Shown one piece after another: positions 24,751 to 37,100 of a DNA stretch of 64,000 nt. A program made the position numbers and the translations under genes. This DNA comes from Haemaphysalis longicornis (lineage: Eukaryota > Arthropoda > Arachnida > Ixodida > Ixodidae). Where the stretch lies: contig CM023450.1 in NCBI GenBank assembly GCA_013339765.2, forward strand, positions 188,126,688 to 188,190,687, written 5' to 3'. Under the pieces are notes generated by a model. That model worked only from the letters and a program-made list of their open reading frames with translations, did not search any database and was not told the origin of the DNA. Position 1 is the first letter of the stretch. Every line of letters begins with the position of its first letter.

Positions 24751-24786
<36 letters not shown>
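24743..24786. repeat. (TA)n microsatellite
   Basis: Nearly pure TA tract. Confidence 0.9.
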
Positions 24787-24788
<2 letters not shown>

Positions 24789-24790
<2 letters not shown>

Positions 24791-24988
24791 TGGTAAGGCC
24801 GAATTGGTAAGGCATTCGAGATCTAATCGAAAGGCTTGGGTTCGGTCCCCACTCTGGGAGCGTGTTTTTCTTTCTTTCTCACGTAAATTTAAAAATAAAA
24901 TAACAATAATGTAACGTCAGTAATGGTAAAAAAATTGTCTAACCATTCTCCTATGCCTTCTTTGGTGTTGTAGACTGCCGGCATTTCT

Positions 24989-24994
<6 letters not shown>
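24789..24994 (+). mobile_element. Third type of tRNA-like SINE
   Basis: A tRNA-like head from 24789 has an A-box-like GGCCGAATTGGTAAGG and a B box GGTTCGGTCCC (about 24840-24850). It is followed by an unrelated AT-rich tail. The head differs from both other SINE families in the window. It sits between two TA tracts. Confidence 0.5.

Positions 24995-25055
<61 letters not shown>
24995..25055. repeat. (TA)n microsatellite
   Basis: Nearly pure TA run of about 60 bp. Confidence 0.9.
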
Positions 25056-25057
<2 letters not shown>

Positions 25058-25058
<1 letters not shown>

Positions 25059-25775
25059 GGCAGTAGGGATGCCTCAGAGAGCAAAGGGGAGAATAAGGTA
25101 GGTCATTGAAACAGATGAAGAATTTTCAAAGACAGAAAGTGGAGAAAGAAATGACCGTCGGGTGGGATCCGAACCCACGACCTCCCGAATACGAGTCTGG
25201 TACGATGAACACTACGCTACCGGTGGGGCAGTTTACCCTCCACTTTCTAGGGGTATTTATATTAAGGGTATTTTGTGTTGCTGCGCTTTGGTGTAGTAGC
25301 CAGCACCACTCCAGACTACTCGGGATGAAGGAAACATTCTTTTTACCCCCGGGCCGTGACTCGAGTGTCTACGACTCCTCGAGAGTGATCTACCAGCGTT
25401 CAACCCTCGTTAAGCCGCCTATGGCACCGAAACTTCCTGAACAGAGGCCCTCGCTATGCATGTAAACTAATCAGAATAGGAAATGAGGGGCTCATTGAAT
25501 TAAGACAGAAATAAGGTTTGGCAGTCAGGGATGCCTCTTAGAGCAACGGGGAGAATGAGGTAGGTCGTTGAAACAGATGAAGAATTTTGTGACAGAAAGT
25601 AGAGAAAGAATGCCCGCAGGGTGGAATCCGAACCCACGGCCTCCAGAATACGCGTCTGGTGGGATGACCACTACGCTATCGACGGGGCACTTTCCCCTTC
25701 ACTTTCTCGGGTATTTATGTTAAGGAATTTTGTTTCCTGCGCTTGGGGGTGGTAGCCAACACCACTCGAGACTAC
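25058..25775 (-). mobile_element. tRNA-like SINE, second family, copies F and G in tandem
   Basis: Two minus-strand units lie head to tail. Their cores are at 25152-25230 (F) and 25611-25688 (G), each with a B box complement GGATCCGAACCC or GGAATCCGAACCC. The junction near 25470 carries the same AATCAGAATAGGAAATGAGGGG sequence class that borders copies C, D and E. This shows the unit is about 420-460 bp and can occur in tandem. G lacks the outer third of the unit. Confidence 0.65.
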
Positions 25776-26032
25776 TACTTTTTTCTTCACTTTCCATCTT
25801 TCTAAAGTCTTCATCTGTTGCAAGGACCTACCTCATTGTATTAGGTACGTATTTAGTACGTATTATGTTAGGTACGTATTGTATTAGGTACGTATATGTT
25901 TGATATACTACTCGTAAGATGTAAACCGTGTGCGCGAAGTGCTCTTGATATTAAGCGTGCGTGTATGTTTGGCGACACCGTGATTACGTGTACGTTTGAC
26001 GGCCAAACGTGCTCGTTATTTGTTTTGTGCAG

Positions 26033-26138
26033 GCTGCCATCAATCTTGTTTGTGTACAGGGTTACTGGTCGTACGGCCATCTTCACGGCTCCCTACGTGC
26101 ACAACTTTTACACGAAACAGTTTCAGGTTGAAACAATT
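26033..26138 (+). CDS. Exon 6 of the split gene
   Basis: The acceptor is TTTGTTTTGTGCAG (to 26032) and the donor GTAAGT (26139). Phase 2 in, 0 out; 35 complete codons, with blocks LPSILFVYRVTGRTAIF and VHNFYTKQFQVETI. The first base completes the Ser codon split at the end of exon 5. This exon was found by looking for a segment able to convert phase 2 to phase 0 between exons 5 and 7, and a good one exists with strong splice sites. Confidence 0.6.
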
Positions 26139-29100
26139 GTAAGTACGGATGCTACAACTTCGGATATGGGTAACTGCGCAAACATCTTGGTAATGGTAAT
26201 ACACGTTATACGAATGTGGTTTGGCTACGCTAAGTTAGCCTAGTTATAACAGGTTACACTGGTATAAATTGGTACTCTAAGCAACACCTATTTATAATTT
26301 GGCCGTCCGATTTGGTTTGATAATGCCCGCTATAGAAATAAAAAGCGTATCGTTATTTTGTCTCGAACGTTGCACAAGACAACAATGTTTTCTCGAAATT
26401 CAATTACCCAGCATTCGCCTGAAAATTAAATATTTCGCGGAGATCGCTCCGTGAATCTAGAAATGTCTTGTGCTTGCGGTCACTAATGCCGACGCGTCGT
26501 ATGTGAAGTTCAGTACTAAGTTGCCACTGACTTATTTAGCGATTGCCATTGGGAAATTTCTGTGGAAAAGCTAGGAAGTCACCCTTCGCCTCCCCCCCTG
26601 AGTAAAAGTTCCCCTTCTTGGCCTTTCGCCTCTTAGAGGGACGAAGGGGCAACACAAAATCAGGTACATGCCCTTGAGCAGTGAAGCAATTCTTACAGTA
26701 AATAGGACTGAAGAGAAGGACAGCAAAGCTGTGGATGTGTTCTTGTTCAGAAAGCTTTTTGTCACGGTCGATATCGAGGAAATTTCCTTCTGTGAAGAAA
26801 GAAAAATTGCAGGGTAGTACCAGCGTCAGCGACGATAATTTCGCTATTTTTGTTGCGAGGGAAACAATATGAGTTCTTTGCGTGCCGTGAAATACGTGAC
26901 TGGGCAATGTGATTTTCAATTGTACTCCTCCTCCTTTGGTCGTGACTGGTCAGTGTAGGGGCGAGGTGCGACACAGCGATTGACCCACCGGGGGCTCTGT
27001 TAAATTCCAGATGCAGGGTCGCTTTGTGGTGCATGGTTTGGCTTTGGGAATTTAGATCATGGCGCACCGAAATTAAGTAATGGCCACTTTATCTCTACAT
27101 TGATTTGATCAAGCTTGACTGTGCGTAAATTTTAATGGGCTTCGTCAGCCCCGGGTAATTTTGTAGTTGGTGGACTAGGTGGTCTCGGCGGGCATTATGT
27201 TCTAGGGGGTTCATGCAGTGTGGCCCCAAAGGTGTTTCAGGCACACCGAAGAAAGTTGTAAATATTGTCCAATAACCCTGATAGATTAATGCATAAAACG
27301 TTGGCGATATTCTGCGTTTTGTGCCTTCTTGACACCTATTTTTAATGCGAACAAATTGTTATAGACTTCTCTTACCCTAGCATTGTCCTCTCCAGTTATT
27401 CGCAATGTGGACTGAAACGACAGACTGGGAAGAGCTAAATTCAGCGGATTCTTGGAATACTTAACTAGTGAAAACAGTGCATGGGAAAACCACTAGCAGG
27501 TCCTTATGACGACATCTTTTCAAGTAAAGTTTTCGAAAAATGATGCAACACTAAAGCAAGTTCCGTAACCCCTTGCTGTCACTACGGTAGCTGGCGCTGG
27601 AAACACAAATGCCGTATGGCGTTTTTCGTGCTACCGCTGTAAGAGAAAACGAAGACTGCAAACTTTTGCTAGATAGATAAGAAATAGACTACTAGAGTTT
27701 ACTGAAATGACGCTATGACAAACAGGCATAAAGTTCGTTCAGTGTATCTTTAAAGCGACAACAAAAAATAAAGTACAAGGTGGGCTTATACAAACGACCC
27801 TACTGTACGACTGACGCTCACGCAACTTTTAATGCAATCTTTGAACAATTACGCGAAGTGGTGAAGGCAACAGTTTGGCGAATGGCGAATCTCGGACCCC
27901 TTTCTCGCGCTCCTTCATAAAGTCAAACGACATCCAGTAATATGCACTGGGTTGCTTTTGATACAATTCATCCCCAAAAATACATGACTTCGATTTAAAG
28001 GGGCTCTCTACATTTTATCACACCACTTCAAAGCCAAGATGGCGTTACAACAGTGCATTTGAGGATTTTAGTACGACCCCTATTTGCTGACTGCTTATAT
28101 GTTGTAGCCCGCAGTCGCAATTGTTTGGGCATTTTTATCTTTATAGGAAAAACGTCCGTTTGGCCGTTACTCAAATTAAGTTGCCGAAGACGAATACTTA
28201 CAAATAAATAAAGGCCGGTGCTCGTGAATGTAAAGTACATACACTGTTACACAGGTCGGATACTAAGCGTAGATTGAGTGTTTAGAACTTTTGGGATTAA
28301 GGCTATAAATTGGGTCATAGCGATCCTGGCTGTCCCCGTCAATGGTGAACGATATCAAGGTTGTAGTGTTGAATTAAGGTACGTGAGAGGTTGCTTCGTT
28401 TCCTCTGTCTTGTTTGCACTGGCGGTAGACAGAAGACATGGTTTTGAAATGGGCATGACCTGGTGGCAGAGAGTACAATTTTCATTAGAAATCCCCATTA
28501 AAAAGATACGTAATAGCCGACAGCCGTCCGTAACTATTTCATGCTACCTTCAAATGTGTCGGCCTTCAGCTTCTTACCGCAGTTTTCTCCATCCCTGGCC
28601 TAGTCTCTGCAGCCAATTCTCGTCATCCAATGGGCATAGTAAATCAGCATGACCTTTTGACGCTGGATATCACCTACCTTAGCCACTTCCCCTCAGGGGG
28701 TTTGTGAGAAACGTGGGTGGATATGTGTACGCAGAAGCCAAATACGTCGGTGAATTGTCCTCGTTCTTCTGACGCCAGCTATTATCGCCACTCGCCAATA
28801 CACTTGAGCGGATATGCTGTTACTGGCAGTTTTGTGCACAAATACGTACCAAGAAACCCCTATCTCCATGTATATCAAGTTAGTAGTTCATATTTTCGAT
28901 GCTCGTCCTCAAAGAGTGGCGGTAGTCCTAACGTATGCCCGTCACGTACACGATAGGTACGCCAGACTGGCTCATACCCGTGTTCGTAGCGTACCGGTGC
29001 GTCGCCGCCAATAGCTTTCGGTATGGCACACAGCCACTTTGCGACAATGAAGATGGCAGGCTGCGAGTACCTACGTTCGCAGCCCAGTCATACCAGCGTT

Positions 29101-30543
29101 CACGTCTGCATTGCATAATGAGTCGGAGATCAATGCAAAGTAAAACCACGCCTGATTGCGTTCCCAGGATATGGAGAGAGATTTATGGGTTGGGGTTCAT
29201 CGAGAATAAGCAGATCCGATCGTGACTCCAAAAGTAGCCGCTCGCATGACGGCACGAACCATCTTTAAGTATTTTCCCAATCAACGAGCCAGGAATGTAG
29301 ATTAAGCGTTGTTAAAGAGTTCCCGGCAAATGACCCCCAAGCTTCGCCACTTACGTAGTGTGCGCGGCCACCGGAATGACGTACTCTTTTAGCACATGTT
29401 TCTCCGAACGAGGTGTAATTACTAACCTAAAGCCTACATGTGTTTCTATGACTGCCAGAAAAAGTTTTACTGCCAGAAAAATTTTACCGCCAGTAAATTT
29501 TTCTATCACATTGTTTGCGTACATTAACTGACGCCGCTATCTGGGACATCCTTTTGCAATTTCAGGAAATGTGAGTGATATGGAGGTTGGATGCTTCCCT
29601 TTGCTGGAACGTGTTCTCGCAACTTCAACAATACATTTAGGCTGCATAATGGTATCTATTCGATTCAGCACCACGAGGTTTCTTATGTCTGCATTCCGAA
29701 ACGAAGTTCAGTGAACTAATTATATTAAGCGGATCTCTAAAGCAGTAGCTACATTCGTGAGCAAACCAGACGATTGGTGAGAAATCTTCTGCGCTTTTGC
29801 AAACGATTTCAAAGTCTGTCACAGGTGTAAAATGTACTTACGTATACGAAGTATACGAAGTGCTGGAAATTTAATTCGCATGTTACTAACCACACGCGAT
29901 CCGTTTGTGAGTGGGTGAAAGTTGTTCATTAACGCGAGGATACCCACGGGCAGGAAGGGGAAGATTAGAAACAGAGGAACGGAGAGGTATTCAAGAGGCG
30001 GTGTTAACTTGAGAATGAAAATGCGGGAGAATTATTTTCTGAATGAACAGATGGGGTGGTACACCCTAAGTAGACTACCTTTCAGAGGCAACTGTCGAAA
30101 GGAAATTCCCCAGGGCACCGAGGAAATCGGGGTCATCGAGTGTCGGGGGGGTTTAGGAGTGGGTTCGCTTAAAGGGTTCAGCAGAATAGGGCGGAAGGAT
30201 TGGTAATCAGATCAGTGCCGATTACGGTGTGTCAGATTTACCAGTGTAGCAGTGCTACAATTTGGGCAGTACGGCGGAAAGTCGCCATGGGGATGGTGTC
30301 ATTAGCGGTTGATGTGGGGGGAGTGGTGTCAACGCTACGCTGGCACAAAGTTTCTTAATAAAAGTATTCGCACGACGAGAAAGTGAGGGATCGTTCGTAG
30401 TAACGCTCAAAATGTGGCGAACGCAAGGCCATCGTGCCCACCCCAATGAGCGTGGTCCAACTGCTGCCGGAGGGAGAAACGAGGGAGCATTACGCTTTCC
30501 AGACGGCAGCATGCCAGCTCACTTTTTTAAACTTTGTTTGCAG
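26139..30543. other. Intron 6: no assigned element
   Basis: Two overlapping minus-strand frames near 26536-27067 (127 and 101 codons) are open but have no recognisable domain or splice context. A TTAAAGGGGCTCT motif at about 27995-28010 resembles the end of the TTAA-flanked element at 36372, but no partner end was found. The rest is unassigned. Confidence 0.3.
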
Positions 30544-30708
30544 AATACGCATGTCAAGCGAGACGTGGTCGAGGCATTCCCCACGACACCGGGTCGCAAG
30601 GCAGTAGCCATCTCTTTTGCGCTGCAGTCCCGCAACTGTCCAAATCACACAGTGCGAGGTATCGTGCAGATGCCTAAGTGCAAGCACCAGGATTTAAACA
30701 TGACAAAG
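30544..30708 (+). CDS. Exon 7 of the split gene
   Basis: The acceptor is ACTTTGTTTGCAG (to 30543) and the donor AAAG/GTAAGT (30709), a near-perfect consensus. Phase 0 in, 0 out; 55 codons, and the other two frames contain stops. Blocks include VKRDVVEAFPTTPGRKAVAI and FALQSRNCPNHT. Two N-glycosylation sequons (NHT and NMT) and two Cys residues support an extracellular or luminal location. A (TA)n tract begins 40 bp into the following intron. Confidence 0.65.
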
Positions 30709-30748
30709 GTAAGTGCACGATTTTGTGTGTGTGTGCAGTGCACCGATT

Positions 30749-30766
30749 ATATATATATTATATATA

Positions 30767-30817
<51 letters not shown>
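30749..30817. repeat. (TA)n microsatellite
   Basis: About 70 bp of nearly pure TA. Confidence 0.9.
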
Positions 30818-30819
<2 letters not shown>

Positions 30820-31170
30820 AATTTTACTGATCCCAATGTCTCCAGCACCCTTGTAGCCTCTCATCGTTTATCCCACACCCGCGATCGTTCACCCAAACCA
30901 TAACTACGTAGAGAGGCAAAGCGCCGAGTGCCCTAGTAAGCCAAGAGAGACGCAGCTGTTCACTTGCCGTCGGACTGTGAGCAAGGCGATCACTAATTTC
31001 TGTGGCTGTATAGATACTGCATCGAAGCGTAGGCGATCTCTGGTGCGAATTCGTATGTTCATTCTGGAGGGCAGAGGACTCATTTGCACTTAATGGCGAT
31101 TACGGCAAGTTTTATGCCCAGCGATACTCTTTAGATTTCTTGTAGCACTTCTCCTTAGTTTAAAACTAAA

Positions 31171-31804
31171 TACCGTATTTACCCGATTCTAACGCGCCCC
31201 CGATTCTAACGCGCACCCGTTTTACTGGCAAAAAAAACGAAAAAACTTGCACCTCCGATTGTAACGCGCACGGGACTTTGGGACCCAGACCAAACGAATG
31301 CGAGAGAAACGGGCGATTTATTTCCCGAAGTAATCTCACTCATCTCACTCCTTCGTCGCTCATCCCGCTGACCACAACATCTCGGCCTCGGTGCCTTCAA
31401 GCGCGTTCGCGACGCCCCACTTCAGAACGAACGTTCAACCATGGTCTATGGGATCGTGGCCCACGCCCATCCCGAGAGCTTCTCCAGACGTGCACGCTTC
31501 AGCCGACCGCTTGTTTTAAACGCGTGGGAGCCGCTGCTGCCATTGCTGTTATCAAGCGCGCAAGTGAAACGATTGACGATTTGTGTGAACTCCGATAGAA
31601 AAGTCTAGGCGCTAGGCTTGCTGCGTTCCGAAAAATCGTTGCTAAAAGCTTTGGCACCATCTTGAGATGGCGATGGCGATGGGTGGGACGAAATTTCCGC
31701 TGTTTTGGCAGTTTCGGTTTTGTATCCGATTCTAACGCGCATGCGATTTTTCGGCCTATTTTTTTCGGAAAAAAAGTGCGCGTTAGAATCGGGTAAATAC
31801 GGTA
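31171..31804. mobile_element. 630-bp MITE with TA target duplication
   Basis: Inverted ends CCGTATTTACCCGATTCTAA (31173-31192) and its complement (31783-31802) are flanked by TA on both sides. The GATTCTAACGCGC part of the end recurs inside at about 31200, 31255 and 31728. There is no transposase domain. TA target and long ends of this type are usual for non-autonomous Tc1/mariner or pogo relatives; the exact family is inference. Confidence 0.8.
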
Positions 31805-32199
31805 AGTAAGTTAAAAATAATATTGTTACAAGGAGTTACAACAACGAGACGAACCGTGATGGATGAGCGGATGTGCGTCAGCCATCTTGGTGCGAGAACT
31901 GCTGTGTCGCAGCATGTGCACCATTCTTCGCGAGGATGGGCAAGCATGGCGCCATACGTGCTCTGCGACGGCGCTATGTATAATAATGCAATTTGTTTTC
32001 TCCTCGTGACATATTCCACCAGTGGAGGGCGACCATCCCGGTCGAGGTCGCGGTGGAGTGACGAGTTCGATGAAGACGAACGATGCGATGGCAGTGAAAT
32101 GCGATGGGTTTGCGGCCAAGTAGGGCGACGACTCCAGATATGATGCATGACTGCACTTCAGCGATGTCTTAAGGCAGCGACGAAGAAATGCGTAGCATT

Positions 32200-33480
32200 T
32201 TTTGCCCAGCGTCCACAAAAACCCAACCGTGTAACGCCCGGTTTTATATAAAATGTGGAATCCGCATTGTTAACACAATGAATACCGATTAGAGCATAGG
32301 CGGTGATTGCTAGGTGAACATCATTTAGGCAAAAAAAAATAGAAAAAGTAGAAACGTATTTGTCGGGACTGTTTGACAACATTGTTGGGCCCGTATGCGC
32401 AGTGCGTGTATGTGTAGTGACTCAGAACGAATGATAAAATAGAACTGAAGAAATATTGATGGTGCACAGCTAGCCAATAAAACTAGGTAGAAAATATTAT
32501 CGCCTGAGCAAGAACGACGGAAACACGAATAAACAATCGTGAACCTAGGAAAACCGTGTAACGCTGTGCCTTCACACGAAAAAAGCGTAATTTTCATCGT
32601 TAGTAGATTTGTACGTAAGAACAGCGTAGAGATAATTGGTCGATAACATTTTAACAGACCCAAAAGTATAAAAATTAGAATTTATTGCTTATAAAATTGA
32701 GCTTTCCAGAACATACATAGGAATAACTACGAATAAAAAAAACGGAGACGAAGAGAAAAAAAAAATGACAGAAAAGTAACCACGCAAACAAAATAAAAAT
32801 TCTGAAAACAGACCACTCGTTCAACGCCCAGCATTTGTGCAGAAATGCAGAATAGACGGAGATAACACCACTAATCGGTACAATAGCATAAATGAAAAAA
32901 ATCGTTGAACGAATTTATTGAAGACCATGAAATACAAAAATTACAAAACTGAACTGAGATAATAACAAATGTTAGTCCTCTACACGTGCCATAAAAACAC
33001 ACTCAAATAAAGACCTTAGAAAAAAACAAGAAAAAAAAATCGTGAAAACACACCAACGCTATGACGTCGTGCATTTGCACGAAAACGCTTCGCTTTTAAT
33101 GTAAACGCATTCGTTCGTTCTAATACTTTAACCGGAAATAACCAGTCAACAAAATTTTGAAGAACCATAAATGCAAAAAAGGAACGAATTTTCAAGAACA
33201 ATATTTTAGTTCTCTAAATAAACTTTGTGCTAAAACTTTGTGCTAAGTTTCCTGGCGTCAACTTACGAAACCAAAAATATGTCTTGTGTACATCTTTTCC
33301 CCGACAATGAAGAAAGTAACAAAGCTACAGAAATAATGACGGAAAAACCAATAAAAATCCTGAAAACCGACCAAACGCGTAACGCCCCAAATTATCACAC
33401 GCATGACATTAGCACAATTAAAGCAATGAATTGCCATAATAATGCAGATAAACATAATTACCTACTAGAAATATAAGAAA
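32200..33480. repeat. Degenerate repeats of roughly 230-340 bp spacing
   Basis: A motif of the form GAAAAC-ACC-(5-9)-AACGC followed by a short GCATT or CACAC segment recurs near 32218, 32552, 32810, 33043 and 33362. A-rich stretches lie before each. The spacing is irregular and the copies have diverged strongly. It may be an old satellite or five copies of a dispersed repeat. Confidence 0.35.
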
Positions 33481-33980
33481 ACTATAAAACATTAAAATAA
33501 TCCAATGTATCTACTTCATTACTGCCAAATCTGTCTATAAATATTTACTGTGAAGACAAGCGTCGTAAAGGGGCTGCGCATTAGTAGACCATTATCTGAA
33601 TTTCTCCGCGCGTTAATTCTGCAACATTTATATCGTACTCACTTCTATACAGACGGGTTATTTGTACATGTAAATGAGAACGACGAACCTTCAATTAGCA
33701 GCTTGCTCCTGGTATTCCACCTTCAGAGCTGTTAGGGCGTTCGAGTATTTAGTCGGATACAGATTCTTGAACTACGCAGTCCGTAAATGGTTCCTTGGCT
33801 GTAGTTGTTTTATGTGCGTGAGGAAGGCGGAGACGTACCAAGCGAGTTAAGGTGAAGCTGCATTTATTAAGCCGCCATAAAAGCCCGAGTAAGGCTGCTG
33901 GCGTGCCGCTCCATCATCGTCAGTGCCAGTCCGGATGGCGCTTTAAAGCATGCTTCATGAAGCATGTGCACATAGGCGCG

Positions 33981-34023
33981 ACATCCTGCTTCTTCTTTTC
34001 TTCTTCCTCTTCTTCTTCTTTCT

Positions 34024-34066
<43 letters not shown>

Positions 34067-34100
34067 GCTACTACTACTAGTACTAATAATAATATAATAT
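33981..34100. repeat. (TTC)n followed by (TAC)n microsatellite
   Basis: CTTCTTC runs (about 33986-34023) are followed by a (CTA)n tract (about 34024-34080), ending next to the LINE 3' terminus at about 34104. Confidence 0.9.
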
Positions 34101-34103
34101 TCA

Positions 34104-37100
34104 ATCAATCAATCATGTTTATTTACGTGCCCAGGAACAGCCAGAGGCCTGAGTGCTGGCGCACGGGTAGTTACATGAAACAAAATACAAGAAACATATA
34201 GCAAGAAACAAACAAGCGACAAGACACACAAATTGAAGTAGTGAAAATGACAAATACACCACAGGCGGAGCCTGGGTACAGGTAAAAAATAAAAAACGAA
34301 GATGCCTATGTTGCTCTGCCTGTCGTAAAGGCCACACGACAGGCAGAGCAACAAAGTTTGACAGTAATACAACAAAAACAACGGAGTGTAGAGACAAATG
34401 ATAATACGAACAAATGACAGTAAACAGTTTCAAAAATAGGCAACTATCAGTTGGATAGACACAACCTCAGAGAAACCAAATTCCAGAAAAAAAAGAGCGA
34501 CAGACATATCATAGGTGTTTAACATACTGTATTCAACAGCGCTGTACGGTAAATTGTAAAGGATTTCTGAAAGATGTCAAGGCGTTCAAAGAAGCGGTTG
34601 TAACAATTCTGTATTCTGCGCACAGGAGAATGATTGGAGTTGCGCGCAGTGGTCAAGAACGGGCGATGAGACCTGGTGGGCTTTTGTGGTACACTAAACT
34701 CTAAACAGTTAAGCAGGTCTGCGCAAGAAAGGTCGCCATGAACAATTTTGTGAAGAAATGTAAGGTCTGCACGCATACGTCTGCAGTTCAAGGAAGGGAT
34801 GGAAGGGGCTATGGGTAAGTCAGAATCAGGATGAAAACTGTGATTGTGATGACGGTGCCTAAATATGGATAAAAACTTCTTCTGCACACGTTCTTTTAAA
34901 TTCACTACTAGATTTGGAGATGCCGTTCCAGGCAACAGAAGCATATTCTAACTGTGGTATACATATTGCATTGTATAGCATTAGAAATGGATCTGGAGAA
35001 GAGAATTCCTTTGTAATCCGACACACATTTCCAAGGCTTCGGAGTGCTCGCCGGGTGATGAGCCTAATATGAGGAGAAAAAGAGAGGGTACTGTCGAAAA
35101 GCACCCCTAGGTCCCTAATCTCATCAACCCTTTGCAGAGGAGCTCCCTCAATACTGTAGGAAAACAGCAGACGGTGGGTTTTCCGGCTGTAGGTGACAAC
35201 CTTTGTTTTAGTGGGGTTTAAAATTAGGCAGTTTTTCCTGCACCAGACCGATAATTCCGACACATCCCTCTGCAAGGCACAGCAGTCCTGAACACCGCTA
35301 ATGTGCCTAAATAGTTTGACATCATCAGCATAGAGAAGAAAAGAAGAGTTTGTTAACACTGTTGAAACATTATTGATAAAGACAGAAAACAATAATGGAC
35401 CCAGCACGGAACCCTGGGGTACACCACTTGTTGCAGGGTAAACACTAGACTTTTTGTAGTTAACATCTACATAAAAGGACCGGTCAAGGAGATAGTTGGA
35501 CAACAAGGCAACAAGGCTTGCGTCTACACCGGACTTAGCAAGCTTGTTAATTAATAACTGATGGTTCACCACATCAAACGCCTTACTGAGGTCAAAATAA
35601 ATAACGTCCAACTGGCCGTTTTCACAAACTGCAGCCGAAGCCTGTGTCATAAAGCTTGCAAGATTTGTGACCGTCGATCGACCCGAGAAAAAGCCGTGCT
35701 GATTTGGTATCACAACGTTCTTGACGCAGGCAGCAAGAACTTTGTGCAGAGCTGACTCAAAGAGTTTTGAGGCTACACAAAGGAGTGAGATCGGGCGATA
35801 GTTAGAAACGCCTGACTTCTCACCAGACTCAAATATTGGAAAATTCGAGCGATCTTCCATGCACAAGGAAATTTACCTAAAAGTAAGCAGTTATTATAAA
35901 TGGAAGTTAAGACAGTCACAAAAATGTTGCCGTAAGCCTTCATGAGGGCTGCTGGAATTCCATCTGCACCACAGGAAAATGATGGTTTCATCCGTTGAAG
36001 GCTATCATTGACAATTGTTTCATCGAACCTAAGTGTGCTAAAATTAGAGTTATTAAACGATAGGCGTTCGTCGTTGCCATCTGGCAGTTGAAAGACAGAA
36101 TGAAAGTACTGAGCAAAACTGGTGGCAACATCCTCAACCTCTTCACCATCGGAATTAAGCAGGCTAACGTGTTCTTTAGACGCCTTAGAACGGCCGCGTA
36201 CATACCTCCAGAAGTCAGCCGGTTTCTGAGACGCAGAAGCCTCTAACGACTCTATATAGAGCTGGTGGTCACGCCGGTAGAGGCTTTTACAAAGTGAGCG
36301 ATACCGACTAAACTCCGCTTTCCACTTGTCAAGCCCAGAACGCTTGGCCTTTTTGTGGGCGCTGTCCTTAAAGGGGCCCTGAAAGGCATTTTGAGCACAC
36401 TAAATGAACTAGCGCAATCGCTAGATTGGTCGCCAACGTCACCTGTGCCAAGTATTACTCTTTACGCGCAGCGGAAAGCTCACACTTTTGTTGCAAAGTT
36501 TGTCGCTTTTTTCTCACCCTTTCCTTCGTGTTTTTGGACGCCGCCATCTTCACATGTCTACATCATCGATTCCCAGATGTTCGTCATGAGCTAGACATCC
36601 TGCTATTGGGCGGCTTTTTCACGCACTTCCGGCAAAGAGATGAGTCGTCTGCTCAGCATCGGCTCGCCGGCTGATCTGCCAGCGGAGTGCCGGAGTGCTT
36701 TGACATTTTACGACAAACGAAACAAGTGTAAACAAACGCTTAACCGTTTGTATTGAATGCAACACGGCCATAACACGACGTGGATTTTATCTTACGTGAG
36801 TACGTACCATAAAGAAAGTCCCGTGGCACTTCTTTGGTGCAATCGCAGAGAACGCCCTGAGCCGAATGCCCGGGTTTGACGCGTACATTTTATTCAACTT
36901 CAAAACAATCCAGAGATGCGTTTCGAACGAACGCAACGTCACAACATGCGTTGCAAGTCTGAACCGCGATTGACAGACGATGAGTTGCCTCCTCCTGCCC
37001 GTCGTAAATTCGGCACTCACCTCACACCCGGTTTGCGGGGACGAGCAGCAAGTCACAACTCTGGCGCGCAAGCGAGAAGGCTTTTAGCCAGGCACACTGC

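Noticed and set aside
19666..25688. tRNA-like cores as functional tRNA genes
   Set aside because: They occur many times with shared non-tRNA flanks, vary in the anticodon loop and acceptor stem, and lie in repeat units. They are SINE-type copies.
25896..26243. A 115-codon continuous frame as a single-exon gene
   Set aside because: Only the part 26033-26138 lies between good splice sites, and that part fits the exon model. The full frame does not look like one protein.
26536..27067. Two overlapping minus-strand frames of 127 and 101 codons
   Set aside because: No domain, no clear splice signals and no codon bias I could see. Kept only as a note in the intron entry.
28278..28652. A 124-codon plus frame
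   Set aside because: No recognisable domain, and no acceptor-donor pair gives an exon in phase with the gene model.
33950..34201. A Thr-rich plus frame as a second Thr-rich linker exon
   Set aside because: It is the translation of a (TAC/ACT)n microsatellite with no acceptor or donor at fitting places.
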